Source: an uncultured Bacteroidales bacterium (GTDB lineage Bacteria > Bacteroidota > Bacteroidia > Bacteroidales > Muribaculaceae). From it: 64,000 nt of DNA. The notes below the pieces were generated by a model. That model was not told the origin of the DNA and made no database searches. It worked only from the letters and a program-made list of their open reading frames with translations. A program made the position numbers and the translations under genes. The stretch spans positions 1 through 64,000 of the forward strand of contig CACZAC010000012.1 of the NCBI GenBank assembly GCA_902779125.1. The letters run 5' to 3'. Below, piece after piece: positions 1 through 8,522 of this stretch (the stretch's first letter is position 1; each line of letters opens with the position of its first letter).

Positions 1-295
1 GATCCTCTTCGACCAGGGTTACATCCTGAACTACAAGTTCGTCGAGGAAGAGAACTCTCCCCGTGGCACCATCAAGATCGCGCTCAAGTATGACAACGTT
101 GACCACGTTAGCGCCATCAAGTGCCTCACACGCGTTTCAAGGCCCGGCCTGCGCCAGTACACTGGCTACAAGGACATGCCCCGCGTGCTCAATGGTTTAG
201 GTATTGCCATCATCTCCACCTCCAAGGGCGTTATGACCAACAAGGAGGCCAAGAACCAGAAGATCGGTGGCGAAGTATTGTGTTACGTTTATTAA
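1..295 (+). CDS. rpsH: 30S ribosomal protein S8, C-terminal part (cut by window start)
   Basis: The open frame from base 2 to the TAA at 293-295 encodes the C-terminal 97 residues of S8. It begins at ILFDQGYI and ends with the family signature [17 protein letters not shown] followed by GEVLCYVY. S8 binds helix 21 of 16S rRNA in the central domain of the 30S subunit and in many bacteria is the spc-operon autoregulator. The N-terminus lies outside the window. The gene sits directly before rplF with a 15-nt spacer, the standard spc operon order. A different frame over the same bases has an ATG at 121 but no ribosomal homology and is a shadow. Confidence 0.95.
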   Translation, partial: ILFDQGYILNYKFVEEENSPRGTIKIALKYDNVDHVSAIKCLTRVSRPGLRQYTGYKDMPRVLNGLGIAIISTSKGVMTNKEAKNQKIGGEVLCYVY

Positions 296-310
296 TGGAG
301 GATCAGCGCT

Positions 311-865
311 ATGTCAAGAATCGGTAAATTGCACATCGCCATCCCCGCTGGCGTAACTGTTGAACAGAAGGACAACATCCTCACCGTCAAGGGCCCCAAG
401 GGCGAGCTCAAGCAGACCCTCAACCCCAACATCACGGTCGAGATTGAAAACAATGAAATCAAGGTGACCCGCCCCAACGACGAGCGTGAGTCACGCGCTC
501 AGCACGGTCTCTACCGCGCCCTGATCAACAACATGGTTGTCGGCGTGAGCGAAGGTTTCAAGAAGGAATTGGAAATTGTCGGCGTCGGTTACCGTGCTAC
601 CAGCAACGGCCAGGTGCTCGAGCTCGCACTCGGTTACTCACACGCCATCTACTTGAAGATGCCGCCCGAGGTGAAGGTTGAAGCCAAGACCGAGCGCAAC
701 AAGAACCCGCTCATCACCCTCGAATCCTGCGACAAGCAGCTCCTTGGCCAGATCTGTGCCAAGATCCGCTCCTTCCGCAAGCCCGAACCTTACAAGGGTA
801 AAGGTGTTAAGTTTGTTGGCGAAATTATTCGTCGTAAGTCTGGTAAAACGGCAGCTGCCAAATAA
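311..865 (+). CDS. rplF: 50S ribosomal protein L6
   Basis: 184 residues, a normal length for L6. The start MSRIGKLHIAIPAGV and the C-terminal EPYKGKGVKFVGEIIRRKSGK are diagnostic. L6 binds 23S rRNA near the sarcin-ricin loop and the factor-binding region of the 50S subunit. The protein has the usual two repeated alpha/beta domains, roughly residues 1-80 and 81-175. A purine-rich GGAGG lies about 9 nt before the ATG, one of the few Shine-Dalgarno-like sites in this window. It is the second gene of the spc operon segment, between rpsH and rplR. Confidence 0.98.
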   Translation: MSRIGKLHIAIPAGVTVEQKDNILTVKGPKGELKQTLNPNITVEIENNEIKVTRPNDERESRAQHGLYRALINNMVVGVSEGFKKELEIVGVGYRATSNGQVLELALGYSHAIYLKMPPEVKVEAKTERNKNPLITLESCDKQLLGQICAKIRSFRKPEPYKGKGVKFVGEIIRRKSGKTAAAK

Positions 866-885
866 TTAAGTAGAAAGGAAACATC

Positions 886-1227
886 ATGATATCCAAATCT
901 GACAGAAGAAATAAGATCAAGGCGCGCATCCGCGGCCGCATCAGCGGTACCCCCGAGCGCCCCAGGCTGTGTGTGTTCCGCAGCAACAAGCAAATTTATG
1001 CCCAGGTCATCGATGACATCGCTGGTAACACCCTCGTTTCGGCTTCCTCCAAGGGAATCACCGAGGGCAACAAGAGCGAAATCGCCGCTAAGGTGGGCGA
1101 GGCCGTTGCTAAGAAGGCCATCGAGGCCGGTATCAGCACCGTTGTGTTTGACCGCAATGGCTTCCTGTTCCATGGTAGAGTTAAATCGTTGGCCGACGGC
1201 GCACGCAAAGGCGGACTTAAATTTTAA
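886..1227 (+). CDS. rplR: 50S ribosomal protein L18
   Basis: 113 residues with the L18 hallmarks: an arginine/lysine-rich N-terminus ([22 protein letters not shown]), [16 protein letters not shown] in the middle, and [20 protein letters not shown] near the end. L18 binds 5S rRNA with L5 and mediates its attachment to the 50S central protuberance. The spacing of 20 nt from rplF and 11 nt to rpsE supports cotranscription. A short AAAGGAAA stretch precedes the start codon and may help ribosome binding. Confidence 0.98.
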   Translation: MISKSDRRNKIKARIRGRISGTPERPRLCVFRSNKQIYAQVIDDIAGNTLVSASSKGITEGNKSEIAAKVGEAVAKKAIEAGISTVVFDRNGFLFHGRVKSLADGARKGGLKF

Positions 1228-1238
1228 GAGACAACATC

Positions 1239-1757
1239 ATGCTGAAGAAAAATAATAGAGTAAAGATCGCTGCCGACGCCGAACTCAAGGAGCGTCTGGT
1301 TGCCATCAACCGCACCACCAAGGTTACCAAGGGTGGTCGCACTTTCACCTTCGCCGCCATCGTTGTCGTTGGCGACGGCAATGGCGTTATCGGCTACGGC
1401 TTGGGTAAGGCCAATGAAGTCACCACCGCTATCTCCAAGGGTACCGAGGTGGCTAAGAAGAACCTGATCAAGGTCCCCATCCACAAGGGCACCATTCCTC
1501 ATGAGGTAGTCGCCAAGTTTGGTGGCAGCCGCATCATCATGAAGCCCGCCAGCGCCGGTACCGGTGTGAAGGCTGGTGGTGCTATGCGTGCCGTCTTTGA
1601 GACGGTCGGCGTTACCGATGTTATTTGTAAGTCCAAGGGATCGAGCAACCCCCACAACCTCGTGAAGGCCACGCTCCGCGCCCTCGACGAGATGCGCAGC
1701 CCGGCTACCGTGGCTCACTATCGCGGCGTTTCGGTGGACAAGGTGTTTAACGGTTAA
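1239..1757 (+). CDS. rpsE: 30S ribosomal protein S5
   Basis: 172 residues. It contains the double-stranded RNA-binding S5 N-terminal domain (about residues 15-80, with [30 protein letters not shown]) and the C-terminal domain with [22 protein letters not shown]5 acts in 30S assembly and decoding fidelity together with S4, also encoded in this cluster. It is translated from an ATG 11 nt after rplR and is followed within 15 nt by rpmD. Nothing unusual is seen. Confidence 0.98.
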   Translation: MLKKNNRVKIAADAELKERLVAINRTTKVTKGGRTFTFAAIVVVGDGNGVIGYGLGKANEVTTAISKGTEVAKKNLIKVPIHKGTIPHEVVAKFGGSRIIMKPASAGTGVKAGGAMRAVFETVGVTDVICKSKGSSNPHNLVKATLRALDEMRSPATVAHYRGVSVDKVFNG

Positions 1758-1772
1758 TATTTGTTTACTACA

Positions 1773-1955
1773 ATGGCTAAGATTCAGATTAAACAAGTGA
1801 AAAGCCGCATCAATCGTCCGGCTCGCCAAAAGAGGACCCTTGACGCTCTGGGACTCAAGAAACTCAACCACACCGTCACCCTCGAGGCTACCCCTCAGGT
1901 ACTGGGTATGGTCAACGCTGTTCGTCATCTGGTGGAAGTCACCAATGTTGATTAA
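1773..1955 (+). CDS. rpmD: 50S ribosomal protein L30
   Basis: 60 residues beginning MAKIQIKQVKSRINRPARQK, the expected size and content of bacterial L30. An in-frame TTG at 1761 would add four residues (MFTT), but the ATG at 1773 matches the family start and is chosen here. The conserved stretch TLDALGLKKLNHTVTLEATP is clear. L30 is a small 50S surface protein contacting 23S rRNA domain II. Its place between rpsE and rplO is the standard spc order. Confidence 0.96.
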   Translation: MAKIQIKQVKSRINRPARQKRTLDALGLKKLNHTVTLEATPQVLGMVNAVRHLVEVTNVD

Positions 1956-1986
1956 TTCTTAAATTCTAAAAACAAGAAACAACATT

Positions 1987-2433
1987 ATGGAATTACATGA
2001 TTTAAAACCTGCTGTAGGTTCAAATAAGAAGAAAACTCGCATCGGTCGCGGACCAGGTTCCGGTAAGGGTGGTACATCTACCCGTGGCCACAAGGGCGCC
2101 AAGTCACGCTCGGGTTACAAGCAGAAGGTCGGCTTCGAAGGCGGCCAGATGCCTCTCCAGCGTCGCGTCCCCAAGGGCGGTTTCAAGAATATCAACCGCG
2201 TCGAGTACAAGGCCATCAACGTCGCTGTGCTTGAGACGCTCGCCGAGAAGAACAATCTCGACAAAATCACCGTTGCCGACCTGCTCCAGGCTGGTATGGT
2301 GCGTAAGAACCAACTTATTAAAATTTTGGGCCAGGGCCAGCTCAGCCGCAAGATCGAGGTTGAAGCTCACGCCTTCTCCAAAAAGGCCGAGGAGATTATC
2401 ACCGCTGCCGGTGGCTCAATCGTAAAACTCTAA
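1987..2433 (+). CDS. rplO: 50S ribosomal protein L15
   Basis: 148 residues. The glycine/basic N-terminus ([24 protein letters not shown]) and [17 protein letters not shown] are diagnostic for L15, and the C-terminal globular domain ends with [17 protein letters not shown]. The long basic N-terminal extension threads into the 50S interior during late assembly. The gene ends 7 nt before the secY ATG, consistent with the rplO-secY coupling conserved across bacteria. Confidence 0.98.
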   Translation: MELHDLKPAVGSNKKKTRIGRGPGSGKGGTSTRGHKGAKSRSGYKQKVGFEGGQMPLQRRVPKGGFKNINRVEYKAINVAVLETLAEKNNLDKITVADLLQAGMVRKNQLIKILGQGQLSRKIEVEAHAFSKKAEEIITAAGGSIVKL

Positions 2434-2440
2434 CCCGACG

Positions 2441-3778
2441 ATGAAACTCATTGAAACATTAAAAAACATCTGGAAGATTGAGGACCTGCGCAAGCGCTTG
2501 ATCACCACGTTCCTGTTCATCGTGCTTTACCGCTTTGGATGTCACGTGGTGCTCCCGGGTATCAACCCTACTGACCTCGAAGCAATGCGCAAGTTCACCA
2601 GCGGTGGTCTGATGCAGCTGCTCGATATGTTCTCGGGTGGTGCTTTCGGTCAAGCCTCTATCTTCGCATTGGGTATCATGCCCTACATCACTGCCTCGAT
2701 CGTTATCCAATTGCTCGGCATGGTAATGCCCAGCTTCCAGAAGATGCAGAAAGAGGGTGAGAGCGGACGCATGAAGCTCAATCAGTACACCCGTTACCTC
2801 ACTGTTATTATCCTCTTGGTTCAGGCTCCCGCCTATCTGTTGAACCTCGAGTATCAGGTAAAAGCTGCCGGTGGACATGTAGAGATGGGCTTCCTCATGA
2901 AGATCTTCCTCACACTCGTCCTCACCGCAGGTGCCATGATGATTATGTGGCTTGGTGAGAAGATCACCGACAAGGGTATCGGCAACGGTATCTCCATGAT
3001 CATCTTGGTGGGTATCCTCGCTCGCTTCCCCGGTGCTATCGTTCAAGAGTTTACCGGCCGTCTGAGCACCGCTCAGGGTGGTCTGGTGATGTTCCTCGTC
3101 GAGATTGTCATCCTGTTCGCCGTTACCGCCGGTGCTGTCATGCTCACCCAGGGTACCCGCAAGGTTCCCGTGCAGTATGCCAAGCGCATTGTCGGCAACA
3201 AGCAGTACGGTGGCGCTCGCCAGTACATCCCTCTCAAGGTTAATGCTGCTAACGTGATGCCTATCATCTTTGCTCAGGCTCTTATGTTCATCCCCATCAC
3301 CCTGGCCGGCTTTGGTCAGAACCAGGATGCTTCCGGCATCTCGGGTTGGATCTCACGCAACCTCGGTGACATGAACGGTGTCTGGTACAATGTGATATAC
3401 TTCCTCATGATTGTCGCCTTCACCTACTTCTACACCGCCATCACCGTGCGTCCCACCCAGATGGCCGAAGAGATGAAGAAGAACAGCGGTTTCATCCCCG
3501 GCATCAAGCCTGGCAAGAAGACCGCCGAGTATCTTGACTCAATCATGTCGCGCATCACCCTGCCGGGTTCGCTCTTCCTGGGTATTGTTGCCATCCTGCC
3601 GGCTTTCGCCCGCTTCTTCGGCATCAACCAGCAGTTCGCCCAGTTCTTCGGTGGCACCTCGCTGCTCATTACCGTGGGTGTCGTTCTCGACACGCTCCAG
3701 CAGATTGAGACCCACCTGATGATGCACCACTATGATGGTCTGATGAAATCTGGTAAACTCAAGGGTCGCAACCGTTGA
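2441..3778 (+). CDS. secY: Protein translocase subunit SecY
   Basis: 445 residues with about ten hydrophobic membrane segments. It forms the channel of the Sec translocon in the inner membrane. Recognisable stretches include YRFGCHVVLPGIN near the first transmembrane segment, FALGIMPYITASIVIQLL, KWLGE-like WLGEKITDKGIGNGISMII, and the cytoplasmic loop with QGTRKVPVQYAKR. The C-terminus HHYDGLMKSGKLKGR is typical of Bacteroidales. All exported proteins in this window (lipoproteins, TonB receptor, dockerin proteins) would use this channel. It is cotranscribed with rplO and followed by map. Confidence 0.98.
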   Translation: MKLIETLKNIWKIEDLRKRLITTFLFIVLYRFGCHVVLPGINPTDLEAMRKFTSGGLMQLLDMFSGGAFGQASIFALGIMPYITASIVIQLLGMVMPSFQKMQKEGESGRMKLNQYTRYLTVIILLVQAPAYLLNLEYQVKAAGGHVEMGFLMKIFLTLVLTAGAMMIMWLGEKITDKGIGNGISMIILVGILARFPGAIVQEFTGRLSTAQGGLVMFLVEIVILFAVTAGAVMLTQGTRKVPVQYAKRIVGNKQYGGARQYIPLKVNAANVMPIIFAQALMFIPITLAGFGQNQDASGISGWISRNLGDMNGVWYNVIYFLMIVAFTYFYTAITVRPTQMAEEMKKNSGFIPGIKPGKKTAEYLDSIMSRITLPGSLFLGIVAILPAFARFFGINQQFAQFFGGTSLLITVGVVLDTLQQIETHLMMHHYDGLMKSGKLKGRNR

Positions 3779-3818
3779 TGACGTCGTTACTGGATACAGA
3801 AAAGATTTCAATCACACT

Positions 3819-4509
3819 ATGATATATCTCAAAACAGACGAGGAAATCGAGCTCCTGCGCAAGGCCAATCTGGTAGTCGCCGGTGCACTGGCCGAAGTGG
3901 CCAAGGCCATCGCTCCGGGTGTCACCACGCGCCGTCTCGACCAAATCGCTGAAGAGTATATCCGTTCTCAAGGCTGCACGCCCGGCTTCAAGGGGCTGTA
4001 TGGCTTTCCCGCCACGCTCTGCACCTCGGTCAACGAGGTTGTAGTGCACGGCATCCCGTCGAACTAATGTGGCCGAAGAGACCCTGCAACTGCTCCGCAC
4101 CACCAAGGAGTCGCTCTATGTCGGCATCGAGCACGCAGTGCCCGGCAACCGCATCGGCGATATCTCCAACGCCATCCAGCAGTACTGCGAGCGCCGCAAC
4201 TACAGCGTTGTGCGCGAGATGTGCGGACACGGAGTGGGACGCAAGTTGCACGAGGATCCCGAGGTGCCCAACTTTGGCCGTCGTGGCACGGGTCCCCTGC
4301 TGCGCAATGGCATGACAATCGCCATCGAGCCCATGATCAACATGGGAGGCAAGAACGTCATTACCGAGCGCGACGGATGGACAACCCGCACGCGAGACCG
4401 CAAGCCCAGCGCTCACTTTGAGCACTCCATCGCCATCCATCATGGCAAGCCCGACATCCTCTCCTCCTTCGATCCTATCCAGGAGGTGCTCGGTGAAAGG
4501 TTCATCTGA
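3819..4509 (+). pseudogene. map: Methionine aminopeptidase, broken by an internal deletion with frameshift
   Basis: The first frame (3819-4067, 82 residues) matches the N-terminus of type I methionine aminopeptidase through LCTSVNEVVVHGIPSN and then meets a stop. The second frame (to 4509) resumes with AEETLQLLRTTKESLY and runs through GHGVGRKLHEDP, AIEPMINMG and RKPSAHFEHSI to the normal C-terminus. Compared with family length (about 265), some 32-36 residues are missing at the junction near 4066. The missing part would carry both aspartate metal ligands (the VDCG and GDSAYTF motifs). As written the enzyme could not remove initiator methionine. Because map is normally essential, an assembly or consensus error is at least as likely as a real lesion. 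Confidence 0.85.
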
Positions 4510-4559
4510 TTGACAACTTTTTTAAATATCCAAGTAACAACGTTAATTTAAGATTTCAT

Positions 4560-4778
4560 ATGGCAAAACAGACAGCAATAGAATTAGACGGTACAATCGT
4601 TGAGGCGCTCTCCAACGCCATGTTCCGCGTCGAGCTCGAGAACGGGCATCAGATCACGGCACACATCAGTGGCAAGATGCGCATGCACTACATCAAAATC
4701 CTGCCCGGTGACAAGGTGAGAGTCGAGATGTCCCCCTACGATCTGACCAAAGGAAGAATCTCATTTAGATACAAATAA
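4560..4778 (+). CDS. infA: Translation initiation factor IF-1
   Basis: 72 residues, the exact usual length. It is one OB-fold domain: [68 protein letters not shown]-1 occupies the A site of the 30S subunit and works with IF-2 and IF-3 in initiation complex formation. Its position after map and before rpmJ matches the usual map-infA-rpmJ-rpsM order. It is intact, which contrasts with the damaged genes on either side (map and rpsM/rpsK). Confidence 0.98.
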   Translation: MAKQTAIELDGTIVEALSNAMFRVELENGHQITAHISGKMRMHYIKILPGDKVRVEMSPYDLTKGRISFRYK

Positions 4779-4796
4779 CAAAATCACGATATCATT

Positions 4797-4913
4797 ATGA
4801 AAACTAGAGCTTCTATCAAAAAGCGCAACGAGGACTGCAAGATCGTACGTCGCAAAGGGCGCCTTTATGTGATAAATAAAAAAAATCCCAAGTTCAAACA
4901 GCGTCAGGGATAA
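4797..4913 (+). CDS. rpmJ: 50S ribosomal protein L36
   Basis: A 38-codon frame (ATG at 4797, TAA at 4911-4913), too short for a standard ORF listing. It begins [20 protein letters not shown] and ends [13 protein letters not shown]. This is the L36 family. The zinc-ribbon is reduced: a cysteine is visible in [11 protein letters not shown], but the other usual cysteine/histidine ligands are replaced by asparagine or lysine, as in the zinc-free (C-) form common in Bacteroidota. It lies 18 nt after infA, as expected. Confidence 0.96.
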   Translation: MKTRASIKKRNEDCKIVRRKGRLYVINKKNPKFKQRQG

Positions 4914-4923
4914 AAAAAAGTAT

Positions 4924-4931
4924 TAACTTTG
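4924..4931 (+). promoter_or_regulatory. Possible internal promoter (-7 element TAACTTTG) before rpsM
   Basis: TAACTTTG matches the Bacteroidota -7 consensus TAnnTTTG and lies 23 nt before the rpsM start. No clear TTTG is visible about 20 nt upstream, because that stretch is inside the rpmJ coding end. It could be an internal promoter separating the alpha-operon genes (rpsM to rplQ) from the spc genes. The supporting evidence is one motif only. Confidence 0.4.
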
Positions 4932-4953
4932 CAAAAATTTTTCAAATAGATAT

Positions 4954-5319
4954 ATGGCAGTAAGAATTGTCGGGGTTGATATTCCCCAAAACAAGCGCGG
5001 CGTCATCGCCTTGACCTACATCTTTGGTATCGGGCGCAGCTCAGCCGCTACAATCCTCAAGAAGGCTGGTGTCGACGAGAACACCCGCGTTAAGGATTGG
5101 ACCGATGCCGAGGCAGCAGCCGTTCGTGAAGTCATCGGTAACGAATACAAAGTGGAAGGTGACCTGCGCAGCGAGGTCCAGATGAACATCAAGCGATTGA
5201 TGGACATCGGTTGCTATCGCGGCATCCGTCACTTCGCGTTGACGGTATCGGTCAACTGCACGTGCATTCTTCCTTCAACAACATCATTGTGTGCCTCGCC
5301 AACGGTGAGGGACAGGTAA
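4954..5319 (+). CDS. rpsM: 30S ribosomal protein S13, 3' part missing; frame runs into rpsK
   Basis: The first about 93 residues are a good S13: [29 protein letters not shown], then [30 protein letters not shown]. The match stops at RH near base 5232. The expected RxGLPVRGQ...RTRKG...KKK tail, which contacts P-site tRNA and inter-subunit bridges, is absent. Instead the frame reads into the rpsK coding sequence out of phase and stops at 5319. The natural pattern would be about 126 residues, a short spacer, then rpsK. About 150-160 bp therefore appear to be missing. S13 is near-essential, so a sequencing or assembly deletion should be suspected first. Confidence 0.85.
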   Translation: MAVRIVGVDIPQNKRGVIALTYIFGIGRSSAATILKKAGVDENTRVKDWTDAEAAAVREVIGNEYKVEGDLRSEVQMNIKRLMDIGCYRGIRHFALTVSVNCTCILPSTTSLCASPTVRDR

Positions 5320-5585
5320 TCTCCTGGTCATCGGCTGGCAAGATGGGTTTCCGTGGCTCTAAGAAGAACACCCCCTACGCCGCTCAGATGGCTGCCGAAG
5401 ATTGCGCTAAGGTCGCTTATGACCTCGGCTTGCGCAAGGTGAAGGCTTACGTCAAGGGTCCGGGTAATGGCCGCGAATCGGCTATCCGCACCATCCATGG
5501 CGCCGGCATCGCTGTTACCGAGATCATCGACGTCACACCGCTGCCCCACAACGGTTGCCGTCCTCCCAAGAGAAGAAGGGTCTAA
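5211..5585 (+). CDS. rpsK: 30S ribosomal protein S11, 5' end missing
   Basis: From about base 5236 the frame encodes S11: [46 protein letters not shown], then [27 protein letters not shown] and the C-terminal [13 protein letters not shown]. The normal start (MAKK.. basic N-terminal extension, about 15 residues) is lost at the same junction that removes the rpsM tail. The in-frame ATG at 5211 lies inside rpsM sequence and adds unrelated residues (MLSRHPSLR). S11 forms the mRNA exit-channel platform with S7 and S18. It is reported as 5'-truncated rather than as a true overlapping gene. Confidence 0.85.
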   Translation: MLSRHPSLRVDGIGQLHVHSSFNNIIVCLANGEGQVISWSSAGKMGFRGSKKNTPYAAQMAAEDCAKVAYDLGLRKVKAYVKGPGNGRESAIRTIHGAGIAVTEIIDVTPLPHNGCRPPKRRRV

Positions 5586-5755
5586 GTGAGTTAGGCGCTT
5601 CCCTCATTAAACAACCTGTTTTAACAGTTTTTATCAACAACATTTTTCGCGAATCTCTATCAGTGAATGGATTGCATTTTTTAACGACCTCTCTGCAATC
5701 GCGGCTGCACTGAAGCGATTCCAATTCACAACTTTTATCATTTTAAAGTAAGACT
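5586..5755 (+). other. rpsK-rpsD spacer, no gene seen
   Basis: This spacer of 170 bp is wider than the others in the operon. It is AT-rich, has no open frame of note and no convincing strong hairpin. It could hold an operon leader (S4 commonly autoregulates alpha-operon mRNA in other bacteria) or an internal promoter, but no TAnnTTTG element was found close to rpsD. No function is claimed. Confidence 0.4.
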
Positions 5756-6364
5756 ATGGCTAGATACACCGGTCCTAAAACAAAAATTGCCCGCAAACTG
5801 GGTGAACCCATCTTCGGTGAAGACAAGTACTTTGCCAAGAAAAATTATCCCCCGGGCCAGCATGGTACCAACCGCCGCAGGAAACTCTCGGAGTACGGTA
5901 CACAGCTTCGCGAAAAACAAAAAGCTAAGTACACCTATGGCGTACTCGAGCGCCAGTTCCGTAACCTCTTCAACAAGGCTTCGCGCATGAAGGGTGTTAC
6001 CGGTGAGGTTCTTCTCCAGCTCCTCGAAGCTAGGCTCGACAACATGGTTTATCGTCTGGGTATTGCTCCCACTCGTGCTGCCGCACGTCAGCTCGTTCTC
6101 CATCGCCACATCACCGTTGACGGTAAGGTCGTTAATATCCCTTCCTACTCCGTGAGCGAGGGTCAGATCGTCGCTGTCCGTGAGAAGTCCAAGTCGCTCG
6201 AGGTCATCCAAGACGCGCTCGCTGGCTTCAACCACAGCAAGTACCCCTGGATCGAATGGGACGAGAACGTCAAGGGCGGTAAGCTCTTGCATATGCCCGT
6301 TCGTGAGGACATTCCTGAGAACATCAAGGAACAGTTGATCGTCGAGTTGTATTCTAAACAGTAA
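5756..6364 (+). CDS. rpsD: 30S ribosomal protein S4
   Basis: 202 residues. The N-terminal domain begins [37 protein letters not shown]. It has no zinc-binding cysteines, so it is the zinc-free form. The S4 RNA-binding domain (about residues 92-155) contains [40 protein letters not shown]4 is a primary 16S rRNA binder that nucleates 30S assembly and affects decoding accuracy with S5. It is intact, follows rpsK after a 170-nt spacer, and is 11 nt before rpoA. Confidence 0.98.
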   Translation: MARYTGPKTKIARKLGEPIFGEDKYFAKKNYPPGQHGTNRRRKLSEYGTQLREKQKAKYTYGVLERQFRNLFNKASRMKGVTGEVLLQLLEARLDNMVYRLGIAPTRAAARQLVLHRHITVDGKVVNIPSYSVSEGQIVAVREKSKSLEVIQDALAGFNHSKYPWIEWDENVKGGKLLHMPVREDIPENIKEQLIVELYSKQ

Positions 6365-6375
6365 AATTTTTATCC

Positions 6376-7368
6376 ATGGCTATTTTAGCATTCCAGAAAC
6401 CCGACAAAGTCTTAATGTTGGAAGCCGACAATTCGTTCGGCAAATTTGAGTTCCGACCCCTGGAGCCCGGCTACGGTGTTACCATCGGTAACGCACTGCG
6501 CCGCATCCTTCTCTCGGGACTTGAGGGCTTCGCAATCTGCAGCATCCGCATCGACGGAGTGCAGCACGAGTTCGCAACCATCACAGGAGTGAAGGAAGAT
6601 GTCACCAACATCATCCTCAACCTCAAGAAGGTGAGACTCAAACGCATTGTCGAAGATACCGACACCGAAAAGGCCGTTGTCAAGGTTTCAGGTCAAAGCG
6701 TCTTCAAGGCTGGCGATATCGGCAAGGTGCTCAGCGCATTCGAGGTTCTCAACCCCGAGCTCGAGATTTGCCATATCGACCCCTCCTGCGGATTCCAGCT
6801 TGAAATCTCCATCAACAAGGGTAGGGGTTACCTTCCCGCCGAGGAGAACAAGAACGCCAACGACCCCATCGACGTGATTGCGATCGACTCCATCTACACG
6901 CCCATCCTGAACGTGAAGACCACTGTCGAGAACTTCCGTGTCGAGCAGAAAACCGACTACGAGAAGCTCATCATCGAAATCAAGACCGATGGCTCGATTC
7001 ATCCCAAGGACGCCCTGAAGGGAGCTGCCGAAATCCTGATACAGCACTTCCAGCTCTTCACCGACCGTGAAATCGTTCTCGACAACACCGAGAGCAACGG
7101 TAACGAGGAGTTTGACGAGGAGGTTCTCAAGATGCGTCAGCTGCTCAAGACCAAACTTGTTGACATGGACCTCTCCGTTCGTGCCCTCAACTGCCTCAAG
7201 TCGGCTGAAGTCGAGACTCTTGGCGAACTCGTGGTCTTCAACAAGACCGACCTGCTCAAGTTCCGTAACTTCGGTAAGAAGTCTCTCAGCGAGCTCGAGG
7301 AGCTGTTGGCCAACCTCAATCTGCACTTTGGCATGGATATTACAAAATACAAACTAGAAAAAGAATAA
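6376..7368 (+). CDS. rpoA: DNA-directed RNA polymerase subunit alpha
   Basis: 330 residues, the normal length. The N-terminal domain (about 1-230) carries [29 protein letters not shown], used for dimerisation and assembly of beta and beta'. The C-terminal domain (about 250-325) has [31 protein letters not shown] and [16 protein letters not shown], which contacts upstream promoter DNA and activators. The domains are joined by an acidic linker ([13 protein letters not shown]). The gene lies between rpsD and rplQ, the universal alpha-operon arrangement. Confidence 0.98.
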   Translation: MAILAFQKPDKVLMLEADNSFGKFEFRPLEPGYGVTIGNALRRILLSGLEGFAICSIRIDGVQHEFATITGVKEDVTNIILNLKKVRLKRIVEDTDTEKAVVKVSGQSVFKAGDIGKVLSAFEVLNPELEICHIDPSCGFQLEISINKGRGYLPAEENKNANDPIDVIAIDSIYTPILNVKTTVENFRVEQKTDYEKLIIEIKTDGSIHPKDALKGAAEILIQHFQLFTDREIVLDNTESNGNEEFDEEVLKMRQLLKTKLVDMDLSVRALNCLKSAEVETLGELVVFNKTDLLKFRNFGKKSLSELEELLANLNLHFGMDITKYKLEKE

Positions 7369-7374
7369 GAAACA

Positions 7375-7860
7375 ATGAGACACAATAAGAAATTCAACCA
7401 CCTGAGCCGTAAGAGCGCCCACCGTGATGCCATGTTGGCCAACATGACCATCTCGCTCATCATGCACAAGCGCATCATCACGACCCTTGCTAAGGCTAAA
7501 GCCCTGCGCATGTACGCCGAGCCCCTGATCAACAGGACTAAGGACGACACTACCGCTTCGCGCCGCCTCGTCTTCAAGCACCTCCAGAACAAGGAGGCCG
7601 TGAAGGAACTCTTCTCGACCGTTGCCGCCAAGGTCGCTGACCGTCCCGGTGGCTACACCCGCATCCTCAAGCTGGGCAACCGTCTCGGCGATAACGCCAA
7701 GACCTGCTTCATCGAGCTCGTTGACTTCAATGAGGTTATGCTCGAGGCTAAGAACCAGGAGAAGAGCGCTGCCAAGAAGAGCACCCGCCGCAGCCGCAAG
7801 AAAGCCGCTGCTCCCGCAGCCGCTGCTCCCGCCGAAGAGGCTCCCAAGACCGAAGAATAA
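7375..7860 (+). CDS. rplQ: 50S ribosomal protein L17
   Basis: 161 residues. Residues 1-118 are standard L17 ([24 protein letters not shown], then [22 protein letters not shown] and [28 protein letters not shown]). The last about 40 residues are a low-complexity lysine/alanine/glutamate tail ([28 protein letters not shown]), a Bacteroidales-type extension. L17 lies near the polypeptide exit tunnel of the 50S subunit. It is the last gene of the operon, and a strong hairpin follows 25 nt after the stop. Confidence 0.98.
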   Translation: MRHNKKFNHLSRKSAHRDAMLANMTISLIMHKRIITTLAKAKALRMYAEPLINRTKDDTTASRRLVFKHLQNKEAVKELFSTVAAKVADRPGGYTRILKLGNRLGDNAKTCFIELVDFNEVMLEAKNQEKSAAKKSTRRSRKKAAAPAAAAPAEEAPKTEE

Positions 7861-7885
7861 TTACGACATATTATCTTCACTATAT

Positions 7886-7923
7886 CAAGAAACCCTGCAC
7901 AACGCAATGTGCAGGGTTTCTTG
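7886..7923 (+). terminator. Terminator of the ribosomal operon
   Basis: A perfect 16-bp stem (7886-7901 pairs with 7908-7923) around the 6-nt loop ACGCAA. The stem contains AAACCCTGCAC and its complement. It lies just after rplQ. A nearly identical hairpin, differing by one loop base, occurs at 8523-8560. Confidence 0.85.
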
Positions 7924-7998
7924 TTGATTCATATTAACGTGAGCTTGACGAAAAGATATTCTAAATCTCAGCGAGTTAGCTATCTTAGGACTTGAGGG

Positions 7999-8131
7999 TG
8001 TGTCATAATTGCAACACGGTAATGTAACCGTGCTATCGCACGGGAAATTAAACAAATTTTAAATTAAAATTAATTTGCATAATTTCCCGCCCGAAGGGCG
8101 GTAATAATTTCAGCAATTGAATTATGACACA
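7999..8131. repeat. 133-bp element with inverted ends and an internal three-stem structure
   Basis: The ends are near-perfect inverted repeats: TGTGTCATAATT(G)CAA at 7999-8013 and its reverse complement at 8117-8131. Inside, 8027-8102 folds into stems GTGC/GCAC, GGGAAATTA/TAATTTCCC and GCCC/GGGC, closed by ACCG/CGGT. The inner 76-bp part recurs at 52992-53073 with different loops. The overall layout resembles a miniature inverted-repeat element, but no transposase is present and no target duplication is obvious. Confidence 0.6.
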
Positions 8132-8202
8132 ACTACATGTTTGATGCAATGATTATCAGGACTTTATTTTCATCGAACTCGCGCCCATTGGTGTCCGGTA
8201 CA

Positions 8203-8270
8203 AGCTCCGTTAGGAGCTGCTAGGTCATAGGCAGGGGTGAAACGAGGCGTAGCCGAGTGCAATCCCTGCA
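8203..8270 (+). repeat. 68-bp dispersed intergenic repeat, copy A
   Basis: The segment starts AGCTCCGTTAGGAGC, passes through CATAGGCAGGGGTG, ACGAGGC and GCCGAGTGCAA, and ends CCCTGCA. Two other copies of exactly 68 bp lie at 43801-43868 (inverted) and 58880-58947. After copy A come further small hairpins (GGCCCCGC/GCGGGGCC-like near 8291, AGCCC/GGGCT near 8410). The whole stretch 8190-8440 is non-coding. Confidence 0.7.
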
Positions 8271-8522
8271 ATAGTGGGCATTTGACCTGGCCCCGCTAGG
8301 GGCGGCAGTAAATCCGTGCTACAAACTGTCGCCCCTGGTGGGGCTATATTATCGGGAGTATCATTTACAGGAGTTCCGCTTCGCTACACTCCTGCCTATA
8401 AACTGCCAGCCCTACGGGCTTAAATGTGTTAGCACACATCACTACCATTAATGCGTTGATATTTAGTCGTTTAATGAGTTCTGTTGATTATTTGACAGAC
8501 GTCAATAGCTTTCCACACTAAT
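8271..8522. other. Remainder of the gene-free block 7861-8603
   Basis: No credible open frame is present. The sequence carries GC-rich short palindromic pieces (the CGCCCCTGGTGGGGC and AGCCCTACGGGCT types) embedded in AT-rich DNA. These look like decayed relatives of the dispersed repeats seen at 43740-43915 and 58860-59240. No tRNA or ncRNA was recognised. Confidence 0.5.

Noticed and set aside
5211-5319. rpsM and rpsK as naturally overlapping genes
   Set aside because: The overlap removes conserved ends of both proteins, so it reflects a deletion rather than a real overlap.
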